From the NCBI GenBank assembly GCA_903847975.1, contig CAINFC010000198.1, forward strand, positions 1-64,000: a DNA stretch of 64,000 nucleotides, given 5' to 3'. Within the stretch, counting starts at the first letter, position 1. Each line of letters starts with the position of its first letter. The notes under the pieces are model-generated. The model did no database searches and had not been told where the DNA came from. It saw only the letters and a program-made list of their open reading frames with translations. Source of the stretch: an uncultured Acidobacteriota bacterium (GTDB lineage: Bacteria; Acidobacteriota; UBA6911; CAINFC01). Made by a program: the position numbers and the translations under genes. Shown one piece after another: positions 1 to 8,160 of the stretch.

Positions 1-165
1 ACCCGCAAGCAGCAACCCTGTATGGGTTGCGCATAATCCAGCCATGCCAGGTGTTTGCCCAGCCCTTTCAGGGCTGGGGTTTTAACCAATCCGCCTACCC
101 GGGGTTGCGCCTTTGCGGCTCAACCCCGGGCTGTGATCCGGAACCCCTTTCGGGGTTCCAGACTT
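1..165. repeat. Compound palindromic repeat, copy A
   Basis: This stretch is a string of short GC-rich palindromes: ggaacccc/ggggttcc around 140-162, an aaccccggg-type arm pair around 98-130, agccct/agggct around 60-78, and caaccctgtatgggttg near 13-29. Its reverse complement aligns almost end to end with 41028-41175, keeping the same order of palindromes and linker words such as tgatccgga and acacctgg. It is non-coding. It may be a mobile REP/MITE-like unit or a folded RNA or terminator element; the sequence does not decide this. It may extend past the left edge of the window. Confidence 0.75.
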
Positions 166-221
166 TTTGCCGGGTCAGGCAAGACAGTTTCGTAAAAAGT
201 CGCCATCTGCTGGCGACAGAC

Positions 222-307
222 CCTTTCGCCTTTCTTCCCGTTCTTTCCTTCTTCCTGTGAGTCCAATCTTTTCACAGGAAGGCGGGAAGATCAGGAAGGA
301 AGAAAGA
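222..307. repeat. Short inverted repeat, CTTCCTTCTTCCTGTGA family, copy 1
   Basis: Two purine/pyrimidine-biased arms, ctttccttcttcctgtga and tcacaggaaggcgggaag, flank a short AT-rich loop. A related structure lies at 1432-1498, and looser relatives occur near 14690 and 59925. The rest of 1-426 holds no coding sequence I can support. Confidence 0.55.
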
Positions 308-426
308 AGCCGTCCGTATACTTCGGAGGAGAAGTGGGATTTTTTGCGTGATTATCTCTCCTGACGGCTCCGAAGAAACCAGGGCCTTCTATCCCTTGCA
401 GGGTGCGTGTTCCGCCGGATGGCGCA

Positions 427-1425
427 CTATTTCAGGATCTGCTTCTGTCCGTCCCTGGCGTCTACGGAAAAAAGTCTGTAATCCGAATAGCGGTGGCGGT
501 TGGAGAACTGCCAGCCGTTCCATTCTATATTCACCTGTACCTCTTTCGGCAGCCACAGTGCCGGATCTCCGTCCGGGGGGAATCGCACTTCGGCGTAGCT
601 GATTTCCGTGCTGTGCCGGGTCAGATTGGCGTCCGGGCGCGGGGCAAGCAAATTGGTCTGCAGCCGCTCCATCTGCTGCGTCCGGGTGTCAAACCAGGCC
701 AGGCCCTGCAGCAGCAGAACCACTTCCCGGTTGCCGATATAAAAAGCACCTGTCGAGGAGGAGGCTTCCGGCTTCTGGGCAAAAGCGATGATCCATTGAT
801 CCGGATTTTTACCCGATTGTCCCAGCAGCCGGAACCGGGTAAAAGGGCGGCTTTGGGCCTGGAAAAGCAGAATCTGGGAGACGAATCCGGAGGTTACCAC
901 ACAGGAGCTGTTCAGGCGGGAATTTTCCATGGATTCCCCCTTGCTGTTGGAGCGGAACTCCTCCCAACCTACAGCGGGATCCTCCTGGTGAGGGTATACC
1001 AGGTAGAGGCACTTCAAGCGGGATTCGTTGCGGTAGCGGGACCGCGTGTAATTGCAGTTCTGGCTGATCGATTCCTCGGCGCTGGTGTTGGAAATGGTCC
1101 GCCGCAGGGTTTCAATAGTCTGGCCGATTTTATCCAGGAAAGCGGGCAGCGGATCCTGGGTTTCCGCCGGTCGAATGCCCCGGGTGGCCGGGTGGTCGGC
1201 GCGCAGCTCATCGGTGGTTTTATCGACGACGGTCCTTGCCCCGACGTAGGCTTCAAGCTCTTTGGGTACGCCTTCCCCCGGGGCGGAGGTGCTGGTCTGT
1301 GCCGCGGGCCGTACCGGAAAGAAACTCGCCATCGCGAGCAGAAAGACAACCCGGAGTGTCTTCCGGACCAGCGGCGCAGGAGCGTGTCTGGAGGCAGTCC
1401 GGGTACCCGGCAGAATTCGCTTCAT
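427..1425 (-). CDS. Secreted protein of unknown function
   Basis: This is a 332-residue protein. The ATG at 1425 is chosen because it follows an AGGAA Shine-Dalgarno and begins with a basic stretch and a hydrophobic segment (VVFLLAMASFF) ending near AAQTS, a typical Sec signal peptide. An open frame reaches further upstream to 1611 but runs through a repeat and overlaps the permease gene. The mature part has a C-terminal beta-rich region with VTSGFVSQILLF, QGLAWFDTRT and the tail HRYSDYRLFSV. From memory, similar tails occur in secreted proteins of Acidobacteria, some next to VWFA-related domains, but no function is known to me. It lies 127 bp downstream of an ABC permease and may be a separate transcription unit. 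I do not assign a function. Confidence 0.75.
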   Translation of the reverse strand: MKRILPGTRTASRHAPAPLVRKTLRVVFLLAMASFFPVRPAAQTSTSAPGEGVPKELEAYVGARTVVDKTTDELRADHPATRGIRPAETQDPLPAFLDKIGQTIETLRRTISNTSAEESISQNCNYTRSRYRNESRLKCLYLVYPHQEDPAVGWEEFRSNSKGESMENSRLNSSCVVTSGFVSQILLFQAQSRPFTRFRLLGQSGKNPDQWIIAFAQKPEASSSTGAFYIGNREVVLLLQGLAWFDTRTQQMERLQTNLLAPRPDANLTRHSTEISYAEVRFPPDGDPALWLPKEVQVNIEWNGWQFSNRHRYSDYRLFSVDARDGQKQILK

Positions 1426-1431
1426 TGAAAA

Positions 1432-1498
1432 TTCCTTTCTCCCTCTTCCTTCTTGCTGTGAAAAAATACACAGGAAGATAAGGAAGAAAGGGAAGAAC
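1432..1498. repeat. Short inverted repeat, CTTCCTTCTTCCTGTGA family, copy 2
   Basis: The arms cttccttcttgctgtg and cacaggaagataaggaag are separated by an A-rich loop. They match the arms of the element at 222-307. The element fills most of the gap between the permease and the secreted-protein gene, so it could also act as a transcript 3'-end hairpin. Confidence 0.5.
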
Positions 1499-1552
1499 AG
1501 CGGAAAGGCAGGTGCGGGGAAAGGGGGAACATGTTGCCAGACCATCCGGATA

Positions 1553-2509
1553 TTACCTTGATTCGCTTTCTTCCCGGATTCTCCTCTGGTCCAGAACGAC
1601 GGCACCGACAATGATCCCCCCTTTTATAATAGCCTGGTAATAGGAGCTCACATTCAGGAGATCGAGGCCGTTATTGAGAATACCCAGCAGGAGCGCTCCC
1701 AGCAGGGTGCCGCCGATACCGCCTGCTCCTCCGGAAAGGCTTGTCCCGCCTATGACTGCGGCGGCAATGGCGTCCAGCTCGTAGCCCAGTCCGGCATTGG
1801 GCTGGCCGGTGGTAATCCGGGCCGCCAGGACCGTGCCGGCCAGGCCGGCGGAAGCCCCGCAGATCGCGTAGCTGAGTCTCTTGATCCGGTCCACGCGGAT
1901 TCCGGAAACCAGGGCGGCCTGCTCGTTTCCCCCTACGGCATACACATAGCGGCCCAGTCGGAAATATTTCAGGATCATGGCGGAAAAAAAAGAAAGGCCG
2001 AGGAATACCAGAACCGGCAGAGGAATTCCCAGCCAGTCGCCGGTTCCCAGCCGGGTGAACCCGCGGCTCAGGTTGGAAACCGGCTTGCCGTCGCTCAAGA
2101 CCAGGGCCAGTCCGCGCGCCGCGGTCATCATCCCCAGCGTAGCGACAAAGGGCGCCACGCGCCAGCGGGTGATGACCAGTCCGTTGGCCAGTCCGCACGC
2201 GGCTCCTGCGGCGATCCCCAACAGAAAAGGCAGGGAGGTCGGAAATGCTCCGGGATGGGCAAAGTGGGCGGCCACCACCCCGGCCAGCGCCACCTGGGAT
2301 CCGAGGGAAAGGTCCACTCCCCCGCAAAGAAGAACCCAGGTTACTCCCACCGCCAGGATACCGTTGATGGAAATCTGGCGGAACACATTGATGAGGTTGC
2401 CCCAGGAGGCGAAGTTCGGGCTGGCTATCGATAAAGCCAGGGCGATGGCGGCGATGGCGGCCGGCAGTCCCATGCGGGAGATCCAGGGCAGTCTGTGCAG
2501 GGGTGGCAT
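1553..2509 (-). CDS. Ribose/sugar-type ABC transporter permease
   Basis: This 318-residue, highly hydrophobic protein is of the RbsC/XylH class (BPD_transp_2), with about eight to ten membrane segments. Family hallmarks include the ITRWRVAPFVATLGMMTAARG region and GGTSLSGGAGGIGGTLLGA, the cytoplasmic loop that couples to the ATPase. It should form the membrane channel for a monosaccharide importer. It sits 9 bp downstream of the ATPase gene, so the two are co-transcribed. No periplasmic binding-protein gene is present nearby, so the substrate cannot be inferred. An alternative start is the Met at about 2473. Confidence 0.9.
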   Translation of the reverse strand: MPPLHRLPWISRMGLPAAIAAIALALSIASPNFASWGNLINVFRQISINGILAVGVTWVLLCGGVDLSLGSQVALAGVVAAHFAHPGAFPTSLPFLLGIAAGAACGLANGLVITRWRVAPFVATLGMMTAARGLALVLSDGKPVSNLSRGFTRLGTGDWLGIPLPVLVFLGLSFFSAMILKYFRLGRYVYAVGGNEQAALVSGIRVDRIKRLSYAICGASAGLAGTVLAARITTGQPNAGLGYELDAIAAAVIGGTSLSGGAGGIGGTLLGALLLGILNNGLDLLNVSSYYQAIIKGGIIVGAVVLDQRRIREESESR

Positions 2510-2518
2510 GGTGCGTCT

Positions 2519-4027
2519 TCAGGCTCCTACGGGCATGGCGTAATGCAGGATTTCCTCCGCTGTGGTGTTCGCGGTTTCCATTTCGGCGGCCAGGGTGCCC
2601 TGGCGCATGACCAGCACGCGGTCGCTCAGGGAAAGGATTTCAGGGAGATCGGAGGAAACCATCAGGATGGCCATGCCCTGCGAGGCGAATCGGAGGATGG
2701 TTTCGTACATATCCTGCCGTGCGCCGATATCGATGCCGCGGGTCGGCTCATCCAGGAGAAGAACCAGAGGTTCTTTCAGCATGGCTTTGGCGACCACCAC
2801 TTTTTGCTGGTTGCCTCCGCTCAGCAGACGGACCGGACGGCCCAGACCTCCGCAACCGATGGAAAAAGTGCGGCATTGCCCGGCGGCGGCCTGTTCTTCC
2901 CGGGTTCGATCGATCCATCCGCCGAAGCGGCAGAAGCGCTGCAGGTTCGTCAAGGTCAGGTTATGCTGCACGGACAAAGCGGGAATAAACCCGGAGCTCT
3001 TCCGGTCCTCGGGTACCAGGGCGATTCCTCCGGCAAGTGCCTCACCGGGATGGCGGAAAGCTACTTTTCGGCCCTGAACGCGGATTTCCCCGGCGGAGGG
3101 AGTCTCCAGGCCGAAAAGCACCCGGACCAGCTCGGTTCGCCCCGCCCCCATCAGGCCGGCAATGCCGAGAATCTCCCCCTCCCGCAATCGGAAAGAGATG
3201 TTCCGGAAGGCGCCTTTCCGGCTTAAGCCCTCCGTACGCAGAATTTCCTGCCCCTTTGGCGGGGAGCCTTTGCGAATTCTCGGAGGTACATCCCTTCCGA
3301 CCATAAGGCGGATGAGGCTTTTTTCATCCAGAGAACGGGCTTCTTCTGTCAGGATGCGGCGGCCATCGCGAAGAACGGTAATCCGGTCCGCCAGCTGGAA
3401 TACTTCTTCCAGCTTGTGGGAAATGTAAATGATGGCTACTCCCAGGCGCTTCAGATCGCCGATCACTTCGATCAGCCGCTCGGTTTCCCTCTCCGAAAGC
3501 GCCGAAGTGGGTTCATCCATAATAATGACCCGGGCTTCCCAGGCAATTGCTTTGGCAATTTCCACGACCTGCCATTCGGCCACCCGGAGTTCCTTCATCT
3601 TCCGTCCGGGGGGCAGATCCAGGCCGAGCCGCTGCAGCAGCTCCGCGGACTGGCGATTCATGACGGACCGGTCCACCCATCCCGGGAAGCGGCAAATCGG
3701 CTCTCTTCCCATGGCGATGTTTTCTGCCACAGTCATTTCCCGGAAGGGGAGCAGTTCCTGGTGGATCATGGAGATCCCCGCCCGGAGTGCGCCCTGGGGG
3801 GTGTGCCTCGGAAGCCGGCGGCCCCGGAGCAGGATTTCCCCCTGATCCGGCGGGACCAGGCCGACCAGAATATTCATCAGGGTTGATTTCCCGGCGCCGT
3901 TTTCTCCGACCAGGGCATGGACCTCGCCGGAGCGGAGGTCCAGATCTACGCACTCCAGGGCCCGGGTGCCGGCAAAGGCTTTGGAGACCGCCCGGACCTC
4001 CAGAATGGTTTCCCCGCTTTCCGGCAT
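2519..4027 (-). CDS. Sugar ABC transporter ATP-binding protein (RbsA-like, two NBDs)
   Basis: The 502-residue protein has the tandem-ATPase layout of RbsA/XylG/MglA. The N-terminal domain has Walker A GENGAGKST (about residue 41) and Walker B VIIMDEPTSAL. Its signature is the usual variant (LRVAEWQ). The second domain has the family's degenerate Walker A (GLMGAGRTE), a full LSGGNQQK signature and LLLDEPTRGIDIG. It powers the permease encoded 9 bp downstream. The SpoIIE-type phosphatase gene ends only 7 bp upstream, so the three genes probably form one transcript. It is full length with no disabled motif beyond those normal for the family. Confidence 0.93.
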   Translation of the reverse strand: MPESGETILEVRAVSKAFAGTRALECVDLDLRSGEVHALVGENGAGKSTLMNILVGLVPPDQGEILLRGRRLPRHTPQGALRAGISMIHQELLPFREMTVAENIAMGREPICRFPGWVDRSVMNRQSAELLQRLGLDLPPGRKMKELRVAEWQVVEIAKAIAWEARVIIMDEPTSALSERETERLIEVIGDLKRLGVAIIYISHKLEEVFQLADRITVLRDGRRILTEEARSLDEKSLIRLMVGRDVPPRIRKGSPPKGQEILRTEGLSRKGAFRNISFRLREGEILGIAGLMGAGRTELVRVLFGLETPSAGEIRVQGRKVAFRHPGEALAGGIALVPEDRKSSGFIPALSVQHNLTLTNLQRFCRFGGWIDRTREEQAAAGQCRTFSIGCGGLGRPVRLLSGGNQQKVVVAKAMLKEPLVLLLDEPTRGIDIGARQDMYETILRFASQGMAILMVSSDLPEILSLSDRVLVMRQGTLAAEMETANTTAEEILHYAMPVGA

Positions 4028-4034
4028 AGTGGTA

Positions 4035-5282
4035 TCAGGATTTCCGTGTGATGGACATCAGGGTCATATCGTCGGCGGGCCGTGCCGTGTGGCAGAACCG
4101 GAGCACGTCGGCCACCAGCTCCTGGATCAGCGGTTCGGGCCCCATATGGGCATGATCCTGCATAAAGCGGTTCAGGCGCTCCGGTCCGTATTCTTCGTCC
4201 TTTTCATTGAAAGCTTCGGTCACGCCGTCCGTGTAGAGCAGAAGCCGCTCGCCCGGCTCCAGCTGCACTTTTTCCACCGCAAAGGGCGCTTCCAGCAGGA
4301 TGCCGAGAGGAAGCGCAGTTGCGGACAGAAACTGCAGCCCGCCGGTGGTCCGCTGCAGGATCGGGGGATTGTGCCCCGCGTTGACGTACTCCAGATGGCC
4401 GGAGCCGGTCTCCAGCTCGCCGTAGAAAAGGGTGACCAGGCTGTTGACCGGGATGTTGGAGCACAGGAAGCCGTTGAGCTTGCCGATCAGCTCCGAGCCG
4501 CGGAAGCCGGCGGTTATCAGGGTTCGCAGGCTGCCCTGGAGCAGGGCCATCATCAGGGCGGCGGGCATTCCCTTTCCGGAAACATCCGCTACCACCACTC
4601 CGATGCGGTTCTTTCCATCGAGCTCGATATAATCATAGTAATCTCCGCCTACCGTATTGGCCGGGCGCATGAAGGACCGGATGTGAATTCCGGACCATTC
4701 GAAGGGCTCGTTGGGGACCAGGCCGAACTGGATTTCCCGGGCGATGCTCAGGTCTCCTTTGAGGTCCAGCTTGTCGCGCAATTCCAGAAGCAGCAGAACG
4801 GCGAAAAGAACCGCCGAGATCAGCCAGTAGGGAACGCTCAGCGTAAAGTGCAGCCCCGGCTGGTGAACGGCGGATCCATCCCAGCGCACCTGCAGCAGGT
4901 TGAGAAAGCCATAGAAAAACAGCAGAACGGCGGCCGCGAATGTGATCCGGCGAGCCGGGCTGAGGCGGTAAGCCAGAGCCAGAAAGATCTGCCAGCCCAG
5001 CAGCGGGTAGCGCTTGCGGCGCGGAAGGTGCCGGACGGCGGCAAAGTCGATTTCCCGGGTAAAGAAGCGGAAGGTGTCCCGAAGGTCCCGATCCATGTGC
5101 TCCCGGAATTCCCGGCCGGACACGTCCCGGGTGAACAGGTCCTTGAGCTGTTCCCATACCGTGCGCCAGACGCTGCCCTTGGCCTCCTTCCTGCCGCCCT
5201 GAAAACCGCTCTGGGCTTGGGACTCGAAGCGATGGACGATTTTTCCGATCCGCTGAGTGAAACCGTTGAATTCGTCCCGCAT
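4035..5282 (-). CDS. PP2C-type SpoIIE/RsbU-like serine phosphatase, membrane-anchored
   Basis: This is a 415-residue protein, counted from the ATG at 5282; the frame opens up to 5348 and no strong ribosome site decides the start. The N-terminal half has two hydrophobic segments (about 126-145 and 165-185). The C-terminal half is a SpoIIE domain with metal-binding motifs NTVGGDYYDY, VVADVSGKGMPAALMM, NAGHNPPIL, LLLYTDGVTEA and a final RPADDMTL. Enzymes of this type dephosphorylate anti-anti-sigma proteins in partner-switching circuits. No anti-sigma or STAS gene is nearby, so the target is unknown. The gene sits between a Tat-exported sugar enzyme and a sugar ABC transporter, which may mean it senses something related to that substrate; that is inference. 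Confidence 0.88.
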   Translation of the reverse strand: MRDEFNGFTQRIGKIVHRFESQAQSGFQGGRKEAKGSVWRTVWEQLKDLFTRDVSGREFREHMDRDLRDTFRFFTREIDFAAVRHLPRRKRYPLLGWQIFLALAYRLSPARRITFAAAVLLFFYGFLNLLQVRWDGSAVHQPGLHFTLSVPYWLISAVLFAVLLLLELRDKLDLKGDLSIAREIQFGLVPNEPFEWSGIHIRSFMRPANTVGGDYYDYIELDGKNRIGVVVADVSGKGMPAALMMALLQGSLRTLITAGFRGSELIGKLNGFLCSNIPVNSLVTLFYGELETGSGHLEYVNAGHNPPILQRTTGGLQFLSATALPLGILLEAPFAVEKVQLEPGERLLLYTDGVTEAFNEKDEEYGPERLNRFMQDHAHMGPEPLIQELVADVLRFCHTARPADDMTLMSITRKS

Positions 5283-5334
5283 GGCGAATGCTGCCGTTTC
5301 TAACGTTGGGCATCCCGGGAGTGGACCGGGCCGG

Positions 5335-6312
5335 CTATTTCCCGGCAATGATCAGGTCCAGCCGCTTGCTGAACTCTTCCAGAGGGATGCCGTTATCTTC
5401 GATGGTCAACCAGCCCTTGTATCCTGCTTTATCCAGAGCCTGGCGGACTACCGGCCAGTTTACGCTGCCCTCTCTGGGGTGGACAAACTGTCCGCCGTGC
5501 CCGTCCGGATTCAGCTTGAAATCCTTGATGTGCACCTTGGCCAGCAGCGGGCCCAGCGCCTCGATGAATTTCTCCGGCGGAGCGTACTTGACGTGATTGC
5601 CGATGTCGAAATAGGCCTGGACCCAGCGATTGTCGAAGGAGGTCACCAGGTGCCGGAAAAGAGCCGGTTTCACCCAGAGGTTGTTCCACACGTTTTCCAG
5701 GGCGATGACCACTTGCAGCTTTTCCGCCAGCGGGATCAGCTTCCTAACGGCAGTGGCGGTGGCGTCCATGGAGCGGTTGTGGGCTTCGATGTAGTCCTTG
5801 TAACGCGTGTTGTCTCCTGCCGCGACCCGCTTCAGGTGGCCGGTTTTTTCGTCGAACTCAATTTCGAATTCCCATGCTTCCGGCATGACCAGATTGGACC
5901 CTTTTCCGCCGATGCGGCAGGGGACCAGTAGGACGGCATCGGCGCCATAGCCCTTGGCGGCCTTCAGGGCATTTTCGGTCACGGCAATGGAGGAGGCCAC
6001 CTTCTGGGGATCGTCGCTGTTGAACTCCGCCCAGCCCCGCAGCACGGAATGAATGCGCATTCCCATTTTTTCCGCCGTCTTGCGGCATTCCGCGGCTTCT
6101 TCCATCGGAAGGATGGCGTTGGTTTCGACCCCATCGAACCCGGCATCCTTTAAGGGTTTGAGGTTGGCTTCCTCCGGCTTGCCGACGATCATCGCTTTCT
6201 TTAGAACGGCCGGAGCTGCCGTTGCGACATCCGGGCCGGTGGCAGCGAAAAGACCCAGACCGGCTGTGGCTGAGGCTTTTACCCAATCCCGTCGAGACCA
6301 GTGTGATTTCAT
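5335..6312 (-). CDS. Tat-exported sugar phosphate isomerase/epimerase-like TIM-barrel protein
   Basis: The 325-residue protein begins with a twin-arginine signal (SRRDWVKASATAGLGLF), so it should be exported folded to the periplasm. The rest is an AP-endonuclease-2/xylose-isomerase-like TIM barrel: GFDGVETNAI, VIALENVWNN, VQAYFDIGNHVKYAPP, KVHIKDFK and GWLTIEDNG supply the Glu, Asp and His metal ligands expected of the fold. The start is supported by a GGGAGGA ribosome site. Members of this family isomerise or epimerise sugars or act on keto-inositols; the exact substrate is not visible. It is probably the first gene of the minus-strand unit running to the ABC permease. Confidence 0.85.
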   Translation of the reverse strand: MKSHWSRRDWVKASATAGLGLFAATGPDVATAAPAVLKKAMIVGKPEEANLKPLKDAGFDGVETNAILPMEEAAECRKTAEKMGMRIHSVLRGWAEFNSDDPQKVASSIAVTENALKAAKGYGADAVLLVPCRIGGKGSNLVMPEAWEFEIEFDEKTGHLKRVAAGDNTRYKDYIEAHNRSMDATATAVRKLIPLAEKLQVVIALENVWNNLWVKPALFRHLVTSFDNRWVQAYFDIGNHVKYAPPEKFIEALGPLLAKVHIKDFKLNPDGHGGQFVHPREGSVNWPVVRQALDKAGYKGWLTIEDNGIPLEEFSKRLDLIIAGK

Positions 6313-6432
6313 GGAAAATCCTCCCGATATTTGGCTAAAATTGACGCTTACCTTTTGTGAATCCGTGTAGAAGCCGATTTTAAAAAGCTTGCCGCCAGGC
6401 TGTCAAGCGAAGGAACCCGAAAAGATTCTGTC

Positions 6433-8160
6433 ATGATAAAGCTTTTCCGCTACTTGCGGCCCTACCGGTTTTCGGTTTCCCTGTCCCTGGTCCTGATCTT
6501 CGTCCAGTCGCTTGCCGACCTGTCCCTGCCGACGCTGATGTCCGACATGGTGGACCGGGGCATTGCTTCGGGAGATACGGACTATATCCTGCGGATTGGA
6601 GCCTGGATGGTGCTGCTGGCAACCCTCGGCATTTTCTGCCATGTGGCCTCCGGCTATCTTTCCGCGCGCATTTCCATGGGTTTCGGGCGGGATTTGCGGC
6701 ACCGCGTTTTCCAGAGGGTGTTGTGCTATTCCCTGCAGGAAATGGATCGCATCGGAACTTCCTCCCTGATTACCCGGACGACCAACGATGTGACCCAGAT
6801 CCAGCAGGTGCTGTTCATGCTGCTGCGGATTTTTGCCTGGGCCCCGCTGATGGCCGCGGGCGGGATCGTGATGGCCATCGGCCTGGAACCCAAGCTGGCC
6901 TGGATTCTCATGGCCACGATTCCGGTGATGGCCAGTGTTTTTCTGCTGCTGGCCTGGAAGGGGATCCCCCTCTTTCAGCTCATACAGGCCCGCCTGGACG
7001 TGCTGAACCGGGTTCTCCGCGAGAGCCTGACCGGAATCCGGGTGATCCGGGCCTTCGACCGCGTCGACTTCGAACAGCAGCGCTTCGACCGGGCCAACTC
7101 CGACCTGACGGAAATGTCCCTGCGGGTCAACCGGCTGATGGCCGCTTTTTTTCCTGCGGTTCTTCTGGTAGTCAATATGACCACTCTGGTTATCCTCTGG
7201 TACGGCAGCCACAATCTCCACCAGGGCGAGATCCGCATCGGCGCACTCATGGCTTTCCTGCAATATGCCATGCAGATCCTTTTTTCCACCATCATGGTTT
7301 CGGTGGTTTTCATCATGGTGCCGAGAGCCTCCGCCTCGGCCTCCCGGATCCATGAGGTGCTGGACCGGCATCCGACTCTGTTCGATCCGCCCCGGCCGCA
7401 AAAGCCCTCGGACCGTCGGGGAGAAGTGGAGTTCCGGCAGGTTACATTCTGCTATCCCGGAGCGGAGCAGCCGGCCATCCGTAACATTTCCTTCCGGGCC
7501 GGGGCCGGAGAGTTCCTTGGCATCATCGGCGGCACTGGCTCCGGAAAAACGACCTTGATCCACCTCATCCCCCGGTTTTACGATGCCAGCTCCGGCGCCG
7601 TCCTGGTCGACGGCACGGATGTCCGCGAAATGACCCAGGAAGATCTGCGTTCGCGCATCGGCTTCGTCTCCCAGAAAGCCCTGCTGTTCACCGGTTCGGT
7701 GGAGGATAACCTCCGCTTCGGGAAGGAGACGGCCACTTCCGAAGAAATCCGCCAGGCGGCGGACATCGCCCAGGCCACCGAATTTATTCAGGAAAAGGAA
7801 GAGGGCTTCCGGTCTCCTGTCGCCCAGGCGGGAGCCAATCTCTCCGGAGGGCAGCGGCAGCGGCTGTCCATCGCCCGGGCTCTGGTCCGCCGGCCGGAGA
7901 TCTACATTTTCGACGACAGCTTCTCGGCACTGGATTTCAAGACCGATGCCCGGTTGCGCGCCCGGCTGCGCCAGGAGACGGCAGGAGCCACGGTTCTGCT
8001 GGTGGCGCAGAGGGTCAGCACGGTCATGAGTGCCGACCGCATTCTGGTTCTGGAGGACGGGCAATTGGTGGGATTGGGTGCCCACCGGGAGCTGATGGAG
8101 GCCTGTCCGGTGTACCGGGAGATCGTCTTTTCCCAGCTTTCCGCAGAGGAACTGCCGTGA
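6433..8160 (+). CDS. ABC exporter half-transporter with degenerate nucleotide site
   Basis: This 575-residue protein combines a six-helix type I exporter domain (about 1-310) with a nucleotide-binding domain. Walker A is GGTGSGKT (about 366) and the signature is LSGGQRQR. The Walker B is IFDDSFSALD, with Asp in place of the catalytic Glu, and the switch His is Gln (VAQRVSTV, about 526). These changes mark the non-hydrolysing site in heterodimeric exporters such as TM287/288. It overlaps the next gene by 4 bp (GTGA), so the two subunits are translationally coupled. The substrate may be a lipid, peptide or drug and is not visible from sequence. Confidence 0.92.
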   Translation: MIKLFRYLRPYRFSVSLSLVLIFVQSLADLSLPTLMSDMVDRGIASGDTDYILRIGAWMVLLATLGIFCHVASGYLSARISMGFGRDLRHRVFQRVLCYSLQEMDRIGTSSLITRTTNDVTQIQQVLFMLLRIFAWAPLMAAGGIVMAIGLEPKLAWILMATIPVMASVFLLLAWKGIPLFQLIQARLDVLNRVLRESLTGIRVIRAFDRVDFEQQRFDRANSDLTEMSLRVNRLMAAFFPAVLLVVNMTTLVILWYGSHNLHQGEIRIGALMAFLQYAMQILFSTIMVSVVFIMVPRASASASRIHEVLDRHPTLFDPPRPQKPSDRRGEVEFRQVTFCYPGAEQPAIRNISFRAGAGEFLGIIGGTGSGKTTLIHLIPRFYDASSGAVLVDGTDVREMTQEDLRSRIGFVSQKALLFTGSVEDNLRFGKETATSEEIRQAADIAQATEFIQEKEEGFRSPVAQAGANLSGGQRQRLSIARALVRRPEIYIFDDSFSALDFKTDARLRARLRQETAGATVLLVAQRVSTVMSADRILVLEDGQLVGLGAHRELMEACPVYREIVFSQLSAEELP

